DNA of 64,000 bases from Nectonema munidae (GCA_030549495.1 JAUIRK010000046.1:617567-681566); one strand, 5' to 3'. Numbered from the stretch's first letter, positions 47,301 to 58,140 are shown. Program-made: numbers and translations. The notes: a model not told the origin generated them from the letters alone.

Positions 47301-50300
47301 TAGAAATAGGAAGGTCCATTCCTCTGTAATAAAATAGTGTGTAAGGTAATACTTCATGATCATCATCATGATACCGAACAATGATAGACACCAAAGAAAA
47401 AGGTAAAAATTTGTTAATAAAGGATTACAGAGATATTGAAAAAAAGATTAGTACCCTAGGAAGACTTTCATCATGAATCAAATTTTTGAGAACTTTGATA
47501 ATAGAATTTGCAAGAAAGTTAATAATGTACGGATCGCAGAGCACCATGCTAAGATCTCTTAAAATGGAAAACGATAATTGTATTATGGTGATTAAAATGC
47601 AATAGCATAAGCACACGAGAAAACTCAAGCTCGAAATGATGAGTTGATATTATATGAGAGAAAAGCATATTCTCTCCTTTCCATGAAACTAAGCCAACTA
47701 AACGAAGCTGGAAGTAGCAGAAGAGAGAAAATATGGAGGCACGGCACTACGTGCCCTAGAGTTAGTTTATGTATGAATATGATTTATCTAACATTGAGTT
47801 CATTTCGGGAGACAACAATTCATGTCATAATAATTGAAAAAAATCTTTTGAAATTTAACTAGATTAATAAAATAGCAAATTTTAATAAGTTAAATTAATC
47901 GTTTTAGTTCAATATTTCTAGAAATTGTTTTAGAAACTTGAACACCTAAAATAAGTAAGGAAAAAGCCTCCAAAATTCGAAGACGTTGCCTTAAATGATG
48001 ACGACATTAAAAAATAAATTATTCTACGAAAAAAGAATAATTCCAATTTCTACAAGATAGAAATTTTAAAGTAAAGTTAAAAATCTAATGCGCTTGCTCT
48101 GTAAACACGCTTTAAATGTGAAAGCATATTCGATTGTTAGGCTGTCACTGTATACATTTTGCGTTATTGATCTAACATTCAATTTTTTGCAAATGACACT
48201 CTATAGCTCGAAAGTAACAAGGTATATGAAGCAAGGATTAAGATGTACTGGGAGAGGGTCTGACAGGATTTACTTTTAGCAGCGATGTTATCCAGAAACG
48301 CCAGCAGCTCTCTGCTTCTTTTGGGGTCAATGCTTCGCTCCCTCAAACACGCATCAATACACCAAACAAATTTGTGCAGAGCGTCTGAAGAGCAAATCTT
48401 GTTTAGTTCATCATCATGTGCGCACATCAGAAGCTGGAAACGCAGGGAACAGTAGTGAACGTTTTTGGAACGCTCAAAGCATTCCTATAATGAAATATAC
48501 ATTTTCAGGATATAGTACATTCGAAAAATCGACTCCGACACCAAGTACTCAATCAACTTTTATTTGCACCCTTGAGTCAAGAAGGAACGCTCCATATTCT
48601 TACGAAAATTAAAGAATTGCTTAGAATACTTAAGATTTTTTAGTACTAAAAGAAATCCTACTCTTGCTTCCAACTTTTTTTAGATACTGAATCCGAATTC
48701 TTTCCCTTTAATAAGCCCGAATCCACAGACTCCCGACTAAGCTTAGGACACTTCAACTTCTGTTTATAAAGGTTATTGTGCTTATATCCAAAATTGAAAA
48801 CGTAGTTGAATTGCCTTGATTCTTATATTGAAAGGAGCATTCAGCCCTCCTCACAATGTATTGAGTTTGGTCCACATCCCGCAGGCCAAATCACGGATAG
48901 TCAAACACACTGCATACTCGTAATGTAGATAACAATCAAGAGATTAAACTCGTATGAGTAAATATTTTTATAATACTTTAAACTAAATAAAGTTAACAAA
49001 TTCATTTCAATGAAAGAGTCTCGGTAGAATCGAATCTTCCAAGTTTTCCTTCAAATCTCTCTACTACGAAAATTTTGAATTTTTTTCTTCAAAATCCATT
49101 AAAAATAATTTCCCATTTTAAAGTAATAAAATACAAAGAACATTCAAAAAGATGTCTAAATTAAATATTCATTCAAATTAACATTATGTAATACACCGTG
49201 ATAGTAATTCAAAATAAATATTTACAGACATTTTCATTACTAAAATTTCTGTTTTTTCAGTATGTTGATTGACGGTTAAAAAAACTTCGTTCAACTTTTA
49301 CTGATGTTAGTAAACTAATTTCTAGTAACGAGCATAAAATAAGACTAATTTTGGCAACATCATTATTTTGTGATTTTTAAAACAAATTGTTAGCATAACA
49401 TATATCCTTAGATATTTTAATTGGCATCATGTCTTTATACGCTTGTTTGATGGAATAACTTGCATCTTGGCATTTTTTAATAAATTATAAGAAAAATTAA
49501 AAAAAAAATTTAATCTTAAGGTAAAAAAGTTAGAGGTATTTTTTTGATATGTTTTATAAATCCAATTTTCCTGAATTTATTTCGAAAAGAAAGTTGAGCG
49601 TTAACTTTGAAAATTTAAAAACTAAAGGATCAAAAGTAATATAAAAAAAATTATACTAATTATACTATTTATTATATTTTAGTAATAGTAATTAAAGAAA
49701 TTCTAATTACACAAGTACGAAATCTTAATTCATTTAAAATAAAAACTTTATTTGGAATTATTGTTTAACTTTATTGACTAAACTTAAAAAATTGGCTTTA
49801 TTGACCCTAAAATTTTCTAAAAACTAACTTTGAGCAATTCAAAAATTGATGATTTTATAGATAAAATAAAACTATCCTAAGTACAACACAAAGGAGAGAC
49901 AAAAACACATACTAAGATCAAAAGCGTATCCAACTTCGATATTCATCGTAATTTAGTTTTTTTTTGTACGTAACTTCTAAGCGTATTTTTTACGAAAAAA
50001 GATATTGTAGGGTAGCCTAAATTCGAAAAGTAATGAACTGTATGAAAGAACATTAGATTAGACATTTAGTAAAATAGAAAACATTTGCGTATAAATGAGA
50101 ATTTCAATCGATGTGTTGCCTCAACTCAGCAATATGAAATAAACTCTTTCACTTAATTTATAAACTTTTATCATGTCTACATACCACGGGTTAAATTTAA
50201 ATTTTTGGAGCTCCGCCATTTTACCGAGGTTTTCCGTAAATTTCTGCGCTTGTAAGAACTTGCTTTGTGCGAACTTAATCCTAGTTCCCCACCAAATTTA

Positions 50301-53300
50301 CTTTAACGCGATTAATAATTACTTTGCTCTAGTATAGTCTGCAAAAAAATATGAACGTTTTTTAAATACAAAAAAAATATTAAGTTTAATTATAAATTTG
50401 ATAATTTGCTTTCAAGTGAGTTTTTGAATGTAGAGCATTTAAAAAAAATTAAAAGACATCAATATATTTTTTCAAATAAAAAATGTAAAATAGCGACACT
50501 TTTATTGTAGAACTTGACTACACCTTCATAAGTGTGGATCCAGAAGAAGAAGAAGGGTATGAAGGGGTGTGTACGAATATCTGATAAAATGTATATAAAA
50601 AAGCTTTTAAGACATTAATATTAAAATATGGAAAAATTTAGAGACTCAAAAAATTTGTTGTCGTAAGTTGAGCTTCTGGTCCCACGCCTACTTTCAGAGT
50701 ATAATTCCTTTATGAAAAAAATAGATGACTAAAATATGTGCTCTTTATAACTTTTTATCATTTGGCGTTCTCGGAATAATCTATTAATTCAGTATCATAA
50801 CTTATTTTAAACATATTCTACTTTCGTTTTCATGTGAGGAGACGTGAGTAATGTTGGCTAAATGCTTGGCTTTGACTGACATCAAACCTCCCTTGACACA
50901 AGTGGTGTATTAGTGCCTTCTCAAAAAACACTACAAGTAACCTTTACTTATAATTTTTTTAAATTCATCAAAATATGATTGTCATTATTATAATATTATT
51001 TTAAAAAGATAGAAGAAAAAGATTTCAAAGTCAATCATCATTATCAGATAAGACAAAGGATGTACAAAAATAGGAACCGAACCTTAATCAATTTGATGGT
51101 GCGTTGGTAGAGGTGAACACTGTCTCCAATTTTATCCACCAAAGCCTTTAACACTGGACAAGTTCTCCTACTTTTGGATGAAATTGCAAAAAAGTACGAA
51201 ACGTTTGATTTGGAAGAACACAAATCTTCTTCATCCTCGTCAAAGAACAAACCATCAAAAATGTGTTTTTCTGCTTGCAAGACAAAATCTTCTATCAAGC
51301 ATGATACCTTACAGGGAAATGTAAATAAAATTAAGCATATTCATTTCATATATAAGACAAATGAAAAATCATTCCTAAAATGTCTTCATAGATGAAATTA
51401 TAGTTTTGATGAGAGCGTTAAAGGCTGAATTATCAAAGAGAACATGAAAGAAAATAATATAGGATGTGTGGCTTTGCAAAAAAAGATAAATGGGTTCTAA
51501 GTGAAGAAGAATGAGTTGAAGCTAAAATTTAGAAAGTGCGAAACGAATAAAATAGAAAAATGCAGAATATGAATTAACTCAAAATATAGCGAAACATACA
51601 GGTTTCCTTCCTCAAAATATCTTTATACACACAAAATCTTTGATGATATTGAACAAAGTGCAAAAAATATTTAATATCAGAGGAAATGTGTTCTTTCTGT
51701 TCATATTGATCGCGCTCTAACAAATTCCGAGATACACTCTGCATACCTTTGACTTTTTTCGTGAAATACTATATTATAGTTATTCGTATTGCAGCCAAGT
51801 CAATAATAATCTCACATAAGTGGACACATGATAGAGGCATAACGTTTTGGAATCGAACCCATGACTTTGTATCAAGACCCTACGCTTACACCAAAAGAAA
51901 ATAACTATATTCTCCCAAAGATGATCTTGGTATTTTGGTATCCATTATTACATGGGATGCCCTCCATAACGCAGAACGATAATCGTTTCGAGATAGGACG
52001 GAAATATCCAGGAAAATAAAAAATTTTAATGGCTTGTTTTAAAAAATATCATCCTTGAAATTTCTGCCTTTTAGCAGTAATTTTTACTAATTTTGTAAAA
52101 ATTTTATATACTTTAAAAAGGAACCTTCTCAGAATATATATTTTCCAAAGTCCAAAAATATATTTTTACTTCCACTTACATTTTTTAGAGTAAATAATAG
52201 AACTCTCAACCTATGTGAGCGAAATTTTTAAATCAGCTAACACGTGGGCAAATATGGGCTTGAAAGGAGATGAACAAAATTTATTATCCCTTAAAGAATA
52301 AGTAATATAAAAATATATGAAAGTAAATTAAAAAAGATAAATATTTGGAGCTAGATTTTTTACACATCCTTTTTGGAATTTCAAAAGTGGTATATGAAAT
52401 TGATACGGTATTATTTATAATGATATTTTCCTTACTGTCTCAAGAACAATTTAAAGGATTTTAGATACCATGAATTTTTATCTATGCAACCTTTCTAAAA
52501 TGGATATGATACTGTCCAAGAGGTAGAGGAGGAGAAGATAAAACATGTCAATTTTATTACAACATATGCTTTTACTATTAGTACTTTCGTTCGTTGTAAC
52601 TTCATACGCTCTTCCGATTTTTTACGCATTACACATTTTAAAACGTCGCTAGCGTTACAAATATTCTTCACAATAAACAATATTTGATAAAACAAATCTA
52701 ATCTCTTGTGCCTACATGAACTCCATTATCCCAAATACATACTCACTAAATATTATATTTTTAACATTATATAGTTATTACTCAATTTTTCATTCATTAG
52801 CAAATTTGCGATCTTAAAATTTCATTTCATGACGTACAGTTACATGATGCAGTATCTCGATGAATAACAAGACTTCATCCCACATTGCACACTATTCTTA
52901 ATCACTCTGTCCTAGTTTATTCTTATATTCTTTTTCGCTTTTTTAGCGCAATTAGTCCCGAAAAGAAGAATTGCATTTATCAGAATAAATTGACAAAATT
53001 ATTTTAAAATTGGCAAAAAGTTTCCATTACTACAAACTCTGGGCAAATTGGAAAGGAAGAAAAATGGGAAATATTACTTCTTTTACATAAAGACGTGCAT
53101 TTTTCTCCCATATACGACGTTTAATCTTTACATCACACAATTGGTAGAGTTCGTTATTCTTGAAGAGCTTTTTCAAAAAGGTATCATCTATTGAATGCAT
53201 ATTTGCCAAAATGCAAAGAGGAATGTCGCGCAATGCTGGAACGTTAATTGCGTTGAAACTCTTACGCAAAAGTTTATTCAATTTATCATTAAATTCACTA

Positions 53301-56300
53301 CTTTTTTCCTTTCTTGAAAGACCCAATTCAACTTCCTCTTTAAACCTATAATATTGAAAGGAGAGACGTAGTAGTAGTATTAGTTTATTTCATTTACATA
53401 TGACATATAGTAGTGAAAAAACATGCACAGAAAATTAAGTTTCTGCAGTTTCCAACCCCGCAGGAAGATTATCTTCATTATCGTGAGTATCAAGAAGATT
53501 TGGAGGTTTGGAAGAAGAGGAAAGATTTAGGAAAAAATCAAGAGGTAGTTTCAGTGATTAATTAATCGAAAAAATTAAAGTATTAATGAAATAAAATTGG
53601 AAAAGAAAATAAATAAATAAAAAGGAAAAAAAGATGTTAAAAAATGAAGGAGTATAGAAAATTGTGATGGGAAATGAATTGTGTATAGATTTGTGTATAG
53701 GTGAGTAAACATAAAAGTATTTAAAAATAAAAAAAGGCAAAATATAGCAGTATGATATGAGAACAAGATTTAGGTATTTAGAGTGAAGAAGAAGACTCTA
53801 TCAGTTTATGTAAGTATTAATTATATAATAGTGTTAGGTACGGTTTATTTTATAAGTAACAGATCTTTTGAACAAATAGTAGCTACCAAAGTCGAAACCA
53901 TTGTTCAAACAAGTGATTGACTTTATTGTTCTGTAAATAAGTGACTTGAAGTGTGGATGGAGATTTAATTCTGAAAAGTGTAACAAATGCTTGGATATGG
54001 TATCGTAAGAATGATGTTTCTGATTTGTAATAAAGAGTTTTGAAAACTGAGTATAGTTTGTTGTACAATAATAGAAAACGATGCAGTGCACAAGAGCGTT
54101 AAGTTCATAAATATTCAATTAAGAGCAGGAACAAAAAAATCTGTGGAATTTCAAGAGTTTTTTTATTTAATTTATTAAGGAGTGAAAGGTTAGAAGAGCC
54201 GTAGATAATGTTCGTATACTTAATAAGGGGAAAAATGTAAGCATAATATAGCATTTTTCTAGAGTCTAAAGATACGTGTATTTTAAGCTTAAAAAATTCC
54301 CTAAAAACAAGATACTTTAGTAGTGATTGATTTCGTATAAAGTGACCAAGAGAAGTTGTTCATAAAATTCAATCCTAAATAGTTTATATAATCAACTCGA
54401 TTTATTCCAAAGTCTCTAATGTTTATAAGAAAGTTCTCCAATCTATGCTTATTTGCAAAAACTATATAACTACATTTTTCTGAATTTAAATTCATCATAT
54501 TATGACATGACCAGATATACATGTCAGATAACACCTTATTTACATCATTTATAGAAACAGAAGAGGAGAATTTGAACGTTAATGTGACGTCAGCAGCATA
54601 GATCGTAGACTAGCAAAAGTTAGGTAATTGATACACAAGGTCATTTATGTAAAGAATGAATTAAAGTGGGCCCAATATTGAACCCTGCGAAACGCCGCTA
54701 TCAGTACAGAAAACTTTAGATTACAAACCATTATAAGAAACAAAATCTACTCTTTATTGCCTTTAAAAAAGAAACATTTATAGCAAGTTGTGAATTCACT
54801 ATATTTTTCTTACTGTCTCAGGAACAATTTAAACTAAAGGACAGAAGTAGGGTGATTTATTCACAAATTAATGTTTTATTAGGGTAATTGGTTCAATTCA
54901 ATAATAATACACCGAAATCCTTTCAAAGTTATGAGGATATGAATTAAGTTATTATAACACAGGTTATATTCCCTATAAAATAAATTGAATGGGTACAAGG
55001 ACGTATTCTAAAAGAGGGATGGGAATTAGGCTATGCTCCTTTCCTCGCATTTACGGCAGAAACTTTCGCTTTTTATAGATAAGAAACCATGAAAATGATA
55101 ATAAAATAGCGTGAATTCTTAAATGCTGAAAGAAGAATCATATTTAACGGATGAATTTTGAGTTGTAATTTTTAGAGAAAATACACCAACCCCGTCCCTA
55201 ACATTAAATGTATCTATGTCCACTTCCGTGTGTGTATGTATAAGTTGGTTACGTACTTAGTATGAAACAAATAATTTAATTAATAGCATTTTCTAAATCA
55301 GTTTAAGATGAGTATTCACGTGAATTTTGATCAATTTAAGAATGGACTTAGCAGTAATATGCACGAAAACTCAAAAATTCAAAAACGGAACATTAATTGA
55401 ACAAAAACGCGAAAGTTGAGTCACTGTAATTTTTTGCTATAATATAATAAATGCATCTTATGCACTTTTATTGACATTGTGTACAATTAAGTGTGTGTGT
55501 ATGTGTGAGTGTGTGTAAACTGTAAAAGGCTTACTTGAAAGAGTATGTTTAATTATGTACATATCATAATAGCTAAAGCTTGAATTTTTAATATATATTT
55601 ATGAAAATTTTGTCTTCCTAGAAAAGTAATCAAGTTTAAAATTCTCATGTGGTCCAAAATTCCATAATTACTCCATATATTTCTTTAAAACAGTTTATAT
55701 AAACTCTTTAAATGGTATAACATTGAAAAAAAGATTAAAAAAGCGTATGAATTCGTTTTATTAGTTCAAAAAATTTATTTGCTCAAATAAAACGTAATTT
55801 TTAAAGTCGTATAAAAATCCTACTTAATAGATCCTATTTTTAAATTGAGCAGCTCAGTTCAACGTCAGACGATTTTAGCGCGAAGTTATTTGACATCTTT
55901 TAATTCGATAAGCAAAAGATGGGATAACATTTATTTACTTGATAAATCTAGCTGTAGATCTTTTCTAACGAAATTATTTATCCTACTTTTACCAATTCTA
56001 AGCAAAAATGAGAAAATCGAGACTCTGTTCACTTTCAACTATCGATTATCAAAATCGTTCATTCAAAAAAGAAAAAAATATGTTAAAAATACCGACTCTT
56101 CAATTCCAACAAAATCGTTTCGTGAAAATCAATTCTTTGAACGCCGTGCAAATCTAAGAATGGCAAGGCAGCGTGCAAGGAGGGAAGAAAAATACTGTTA
56201 TCATTTTGAAAATATTCAATAGCTTTTAAAGGATCATCGCAATTTGTAAGGGCTTCTTTAAGGTAAGAAGGGCCAGCAATCCCTAATTCCTCCAAGTAAT

Positions 56301-56310
56301 TTTTACTCAT
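32330..56310 (-). CDS. NELFB: Negative elongation factor B (NELF-B/COBRA1), nine exons
   Basis: NELF-B is a core helical-repeat subunit of the NELF complex, which with DSIF holds RNA polymerase II in the promoter-proximal pause; it acts in the nucleus. Exons on the minus strand: 56093-56310, 53078-53345, 51083-51307, 48274-48484, 47455-47555, 39176-39430, 36735-36997, 35667-35757 and 32330-32389. They join in frame (phases 2,0,0,1,0,0,2,0) into 1692 nt, about 563 codons plus stop, close to the 580 aa human protein. Landmarks from N to C: LPSLHAALPFLDLHG, LLRKSFNAINVPAL, KSRRTCPVLKALVDKIG, NVHYCSLRFQLLM, HKFVWCIDACLRER, LSMVLCDPYIINFLA, NSWNMIDSEDV and FDDFFLPLSSSE. The proline-rich human C-terminus is absent; the protein ends soon after LRKAYERL. 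Introns run from 718 bp to 8.0 kb and are packed with transposons. I assigned it from remembered family sequence. Confidence 0.95.
32880..34010 (-). pseudogene. piggyBac-like transposase relic copy 2
   Basis: The minus strand reads LLAYFASLIYIGQNEGQKVK, LGRDMFTLIHVFLRF, TIDEQLATFRGGCPIK and YDPKKPGHYEMKLY. After a break come LYTDRFFTSHALAIW, VMYNRKFIPLIFRPPYLKEL, FGVDVANKMLRAYKSYKP and NYLDIGFLNSCVIARFN. All three catalytic Asp positions (IDEQ, TDRFF, GVDVAN) are visible, but on separate open pieces with stops between. It is the same family as the copies at 17.4 and 43.8 kb. It lies in a NELFB intron in the sense orientation. The Cys-rich C-terminus is not seen. Confidence 0.88.
34271..34420 (-). 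repeat. tRNA-derived SINE copy 2
   Basis: The minus-strand head begins GCGTGAGTAGGGTTGGTTAG (A box) with B box GGGTTCGATTCC. The body carries CATAGTTCGATACAAGCGG in two tandem copies, then GCAATTGTGCCTT and GAAAACACCCC. It is the best-preserved copy. Confidence 0.75.
35667..35757 (-). CDS. NELFB: NELFB exon 8
   Basis: 91 nt, acceptor TTAATAG|GCATGC, donor AATGAA|GTAAGT. Encodes HAITLLWHFVSKFPKQILKS, aligned to ALRLLIHLHPRVAPSKLEA. Confidence 0.9.
35840..36011 (-). pseudogene. LINE C-terminal fragment (endonuclease-reverse transcriptase type)
   Basis: The minus strand reads GISKGTPKMTWIEIVKKDM, LALGDEQNRDEWRRKIMRD, the typical C-terminal tail (GRPKKTW...KDM...R..WR) of RTE/L1-like RT proteins. 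Sits in NELFB intron 7. Confidence 0.75.
36735..36997 (-). CDS. NELFB: NELFB exon 7
   Basis: Acceptor TTTTAG|GAGAATG, donor ATACAA|GTAAAT (phase 2). Encodes LFLYYILSVCRHKNSHFLLK and INSLFDDFFLPLSSSE. Confidence 0.92.
36998..39175 (-). other. NELFB intron 6
   Basis: 2.2 kb. Holds a 73-bp pogo-like MITE at 38272-38344. An open plus-strand piece at 37955-38179 is unrecognised. Confidence 0.6.
38272..38344. mobile_element. pogo/Tigger-like MITE
   Basis: 73 bp between TA dinucleotides. Termini CAGTGAAACGTCTCTATAT and, inverted, CAGTAAAACCTCCATAAAT. The CAGTRAAACCTC start and TA target are typical of pogo-type Tc1/mariner elements. Confidence 0.7.
39176..39430 (-). CDS. NELFB: NELFB exon 6
   Basis: Acceptor TTTGAAAG|AATCAT, donor ATCGAG|GTAGCA. 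Encodes LLNLLLRLLNFGINSWNMID, matching human LLLLLRLLALGQGAWDMID, then a less conserved SSAPLLSPSQNE linker. Confidence 0.93.
39709..39805. mobile_element. piggyBac-like MITE copy 2 (TTAA target)
   Basis: Inverted ends CCCGTTATCGACCA and CCGGTTATCGACCA, with TTAA on both sides (39705-39708 and 39806-39809). It is about 30 bp shorter than the copy at 9795-9920 but otherwise near identical. Confidence 0.8.
40545..41180 (-). pseudogene. Old LINE fragment: RT thumb and C-terminal region
   Basis: The minus strand contains ITCPIIVYVTTTWGTVISRS and NIAKWAKTTNQQ, like the thumb (P-I-x-x-Y-G-x-x-x-W-G) of Jockey/I-type RTs. Downstream comes LRANNNSPLLHEYLHKIAS, then CPF..NQNIPDTVI, like the C-terminal Cys-rich end. 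The RNase H core is absent or deleted. Several stops. Confidence 0.5.
41307..41435 (+). repeat. tRNA-derived SINE copy 3 (partial head)
   Basis: AAGGTCTTGGGTACGACTC (degraded B box), then CAAAGTTTGACAGAAG, TGCAATTGTCCCT and AAGACACCCTAC, following the body of copies 1 and 2. Confidence 0.55.
42435..42464. repeat. Short hairpin next to a GGGAGACAAC motif
   Basis: GAGGTC-TGGCAA-GACCTC stem (42435-42452) followed by GGGAGACAAC (42455-42464). Confidence 0.6.
43150..43540. repeat. Degenerate direct duplication
   Basis: TTTTTCGATTCTTTGATTA occurs near 43183 and 43321, and AGGTAATAACTT..GTA.CATCGT occurs near 43241 and 43449, so the block of about 200-240 bp is present twice in diverged form. Confidence 0.55.
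43370..43735. repeat. 28-bp minisatellite
   Basis: Tandem units close to GTATACAGGTTGGAGATGAA plus TCATCGTA. About six near-contiguous copies lie at 43565-43735, and two more at 43378-43440 separated by unrelated sequence. It abuts the 3' side of piggyBac copy 3. Confidence 0.85.
45660..45673. mobile_element. Solo hAT-like terminus
   Basis: GGCTACGTTACTG, inverted CAGTAACGTAGCC, resembles the MITE terminus at 6645. No partner end found. Confidence 0.35.
45699..46310. mobile_element. Second foldback-type element with arrays of short inverted units
   Basis: The left arm (45699-45785) starts GTCAAAACGTCCGATACC and repeats AAACCAAAACGCCCGA-type units. The right arm (about 46205-46310) carries the inverted units (TCGGGCGTTTTGGT) and ends in TGCCCGAAAACC read inward, finishing with GTCAAAATG. 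The middle 400 bp is AT-rich without coding. The plan is the same as at 7351-9539 but the unit sequence differs. Confidence 0.7.
47455..47555 (-). CDS. NELFB: NELFB exon 5
   Basis: 101 nt. Acceptor TTTTAAGAG|ATCTTAGC is set by reading frame; donor CTAGG|GTACTA. Encodes LSMVLCDPYIINFLANSII and HDESLPR. Confidence 0.92.
47556..48273 (-). other. NELFB intron 4
   Basis: 718 bp. Contains one GGGAGACAAC motif (47807-47816). Nothing else recognised. Confidence 0.6.
48274..48484 (-). CDS. NELFB: NELFB exon 4
   Basis: Acceptor TTATAG|GAATGC, donor AAAA|GTAAAT (phase 1). Contains NVHYCSLRFQLLM, HKFVWCIDACLRER and KRSRELLAFLDN, among the best conserved parts. Confidence 0.95.
48485..51082 (-). other. 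NELFB intron 3
   Basis: 2.6 kb, AT-rich. Short GACTCCGAC-type and related sequence at 48525-48740 belongs to the dispersed GGAGTC repeat group. No exon seen. Confidence 0.55.
51083..51307 (-). CDS. NELFB: NELFB exon 3
   Basis: Acceptor CTGTAAG|GTATCATGC (VSC), donor ATTAAG|GTTCGG, a weak GT donor. Contains an acidic insert (DEDEEDLCSS), then SSKSRRTCPVLKALVDKIGD. Confidence 0.92.
51308..53077 (-). other. NELFB intron 2
   Basis: 1.8 kb, AT-rich, with a tRNA-like SINE piece at 51820-51890. Confidence 0.55.
51820..51890 (-). repeat. tRNA-like SINE head, variant
   Basis: Minus-strand GTAAGCGTAGGGTCTTG, then B box GGGTTCGATTCC. The body differs from copies 1-3, so it may be another subfamily. 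Confidence 0.5.
53078..53345 (-). CDS. NELFB: NELFB exon 2
   Basis: Acceptor TTATAG|GTTTAAAG, donor AAAGAA|GTAATA. Contains LNKLLRKSFNAINVPALRD and IKRRIWEKNARLYVKE, aligned to the human EVKRQIWQDNQ region. Confidence 0.93.
53346..56092 (-). other. NELFB intron 1
   Basis: 2.7 kb. Holds the old LINE piece at 53830-54720. The rest is AT-rich, with a TG-rich run near 55492-55520. Confidence 0.6.
53830..54720 (-). pseudogene. Old LINE RT fragment (CR1-like)
   Basis: The minus strand reads SGVSQGSILGPLLFILYIND then, close by, a YAADVTLTF box (expected YADD), MMNLNSEKCSYIVF and INYLGLNFMNNFSW: RT blocks 4-7 of a non-LTR element. The C-terminal remainder is at 53834-54118. Stops and frame changes show that it is dead. 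Same orientation as NELFB. Confidence 0.75.
56093..56310 (-). CDS. NELFB: NELFB exon 1 (start)
   Basis: ATG at 56310, MSKNYLEELG, then EALTNCDDPLKAIEYFQ and LPSLHAALPFLDLHG. Ends AGTCG|GTATTT in phase 2. Confidence 0.94.
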
Positions 56311-58082
56311 TTGTAGAAAGAGGGCACGAAAAGAGGGGAGTAATTACTTTATTTCTAAAAGAAAGTAAAATTAAATAATATACCCAAATTGTGCGGACAT
56401 AATGCAAACATAAGTGCTACATTATATAAAAATATACATAGTACACTTATTGTCTGATGAATAATATTAAAAAGTACCCGTTCTTAAAAACACCTTTTTC
56501 ATTTAATGATTCATTTTTTAATTCAAAAAAAACATCAAAAAAAATTTTTTTTAACGTCTTCTAAGCATGAATATGAATATGTTAAAAATATTGAATAATA
56601 TGCTTAAACAAAATTTAGTTTAAAAGAGATTTTATATATTATGTATTAATATATCATCAATAAAAATTTTAACGAGCTAGTTTAGATTTAAATACTAATC
56701 TAATAATGGTTTCCTACACTTTCCAATTTCATTTTTCCATACCTATATACTTGTTTAACTTTTGCGAGTTTTGAAGTGTTATTTGACATTTTTAGGAGCC
56801 TCAAATTTAGAATCCGACCGTGGCATTAAAAATAGAGAAGCTACTTCCTGTTATACTCCCTGTCGTAACTGGGTACCCACAAAGCTCTAAATACGAAGCA
56901 CTTTCAAGCAGAGAAAAGGAATGTGAAAATTAAAGGTTATCCAAGTAAATTAGTTTTCGTATATTCATCATATTTTCAATGTATTGACTGTTGAACGTGC
57001 AATAAATCTTTAATTAAATCTGTATTTTTATTTTATTTTCAGTGTATAATTTGTCCCAAAATTCAGGCCTATGATATAATTCTAAATCAACAAAAAATAT
57101 AAATTTATTAGACTCAAAAGGTTATTATTTAGCAGTGGGTTTTAACTTGCATGCATACCTTTCGGAAGCAGGTAAATTTGGCCTGTGAATATATTTAGAT
57201 ATAATTATCGCCTTGAGATAGAATTGTCCAAAATATATCTATCTACCAATTTTTCCCCTGCAGATATTGACAACTATGCAATCTAAGTTAAAAATTTAGT
57301 TGCTAGATTTTGAACTTTTCTGTACGAAAAAAGAATTGGATACATCATAGCATTATGTCTAAATACATTTTTGTTATTTGCTAATATAGTAGTAATGTTA
57401 TAGACAGATTAATCTGATATTCCTGTTTGACTGGTAATGTTCGATTTTAATCTTAGACGCCCATATTCAATATCAAATTTCAAAATAAACTTACCATTTT
57501 ACAGACTAAATCTTCTAAACGATCTCTTGTATGGAAATTTGCATCGTTTTGGAATGCAAACAATTCTGTTTTTTTGCAACCATTCTTCGTATAATATTTT
57601 AAAAAGATTAGCTATTCATGGATTGTTACAAAAGTATTATGATCCTTTATTTTACTATATCTCTGTAAAATTATTATTTTTCTTTTGTAAATGTATACGC
57701 GATATATATTCTTTTGTTTTCTGTTAATACAATATTACACTTATTACCCTATCATATTTTTCTTCACATTCTATGGTCACATACATATATACACATATTT
57801 TTGAATTTTCTATAATGTTATAGAGTACTGGATTATTTTGCATATACTTTTTTGTTTTTTCTTAATGTAATTGATTAAATTTAATATTAAATTAATTTCG
57901 AAAATCTTATAAATATACTGAGTGTTATAAAATGTTTTAACGATTAGATAGAACTTAGATTTTAGCTACTATTTTTACAAGCTGTAATTGAGCTACTTTT
58001 ATTTGTTTTTTTTGTTAAATTGTATAAATTGAAGTAATTTTTCTATTTGAAAACAACGCCATTTTACTCAGTGTAGGTAGGT
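56311..58082. other. Upstream region of NELFB
   Basis: Would include the NELFB promoter and 5' UTR; no core promoter motif stands out. An open plus-strand piece at 57437-57727 might be a decayed LINE tail but I cannot support it. Confidence 0.4.
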
Positions 58083-58140
58083 AGGTATGGAGATTTCTAA
58101 GCACTTTCCAGCTGGAGCTGATATGCTTGCAAGTCTGCTG
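58075..58140. repeat. LINE C 3' terminus: TACC tail and conserved 3' UTR end
   Basis: GTAGGTAGGTAGGTATGG, then AGATTTCTAAGCACTTTCC and GGAGCTGATATGCT, shared with 20877-20945. Confidence 0.88.

Larger units (their letters stand above)
39431..47454 (-). other. NELFB intron 5, an 8-kb transposon sink
   Basis: It holds a piggyBac-like MITE (39709-39805), an old LINE piece (40545-41180), a SINE (41307-41435), an AT-rich degenerate repeat and a 28-bp minisatellite (43150-43735), piggyBac copy 3 (43804-46726) and a foldback element (45699-46310). Confidence 0.75.

Noticed and set aside
55845-56222. 125-codon open plus-strand stretch
   Set aside because: It runs antisense across NELFB exon 1 and has no family features.
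57437-57727. Open plus-strand stretch resembling a LINE C-terminal tail (LPFYRLNLLNDLLYG)
   Set aside because: The resemblance is too short and no RT sequence lies upstream of it.
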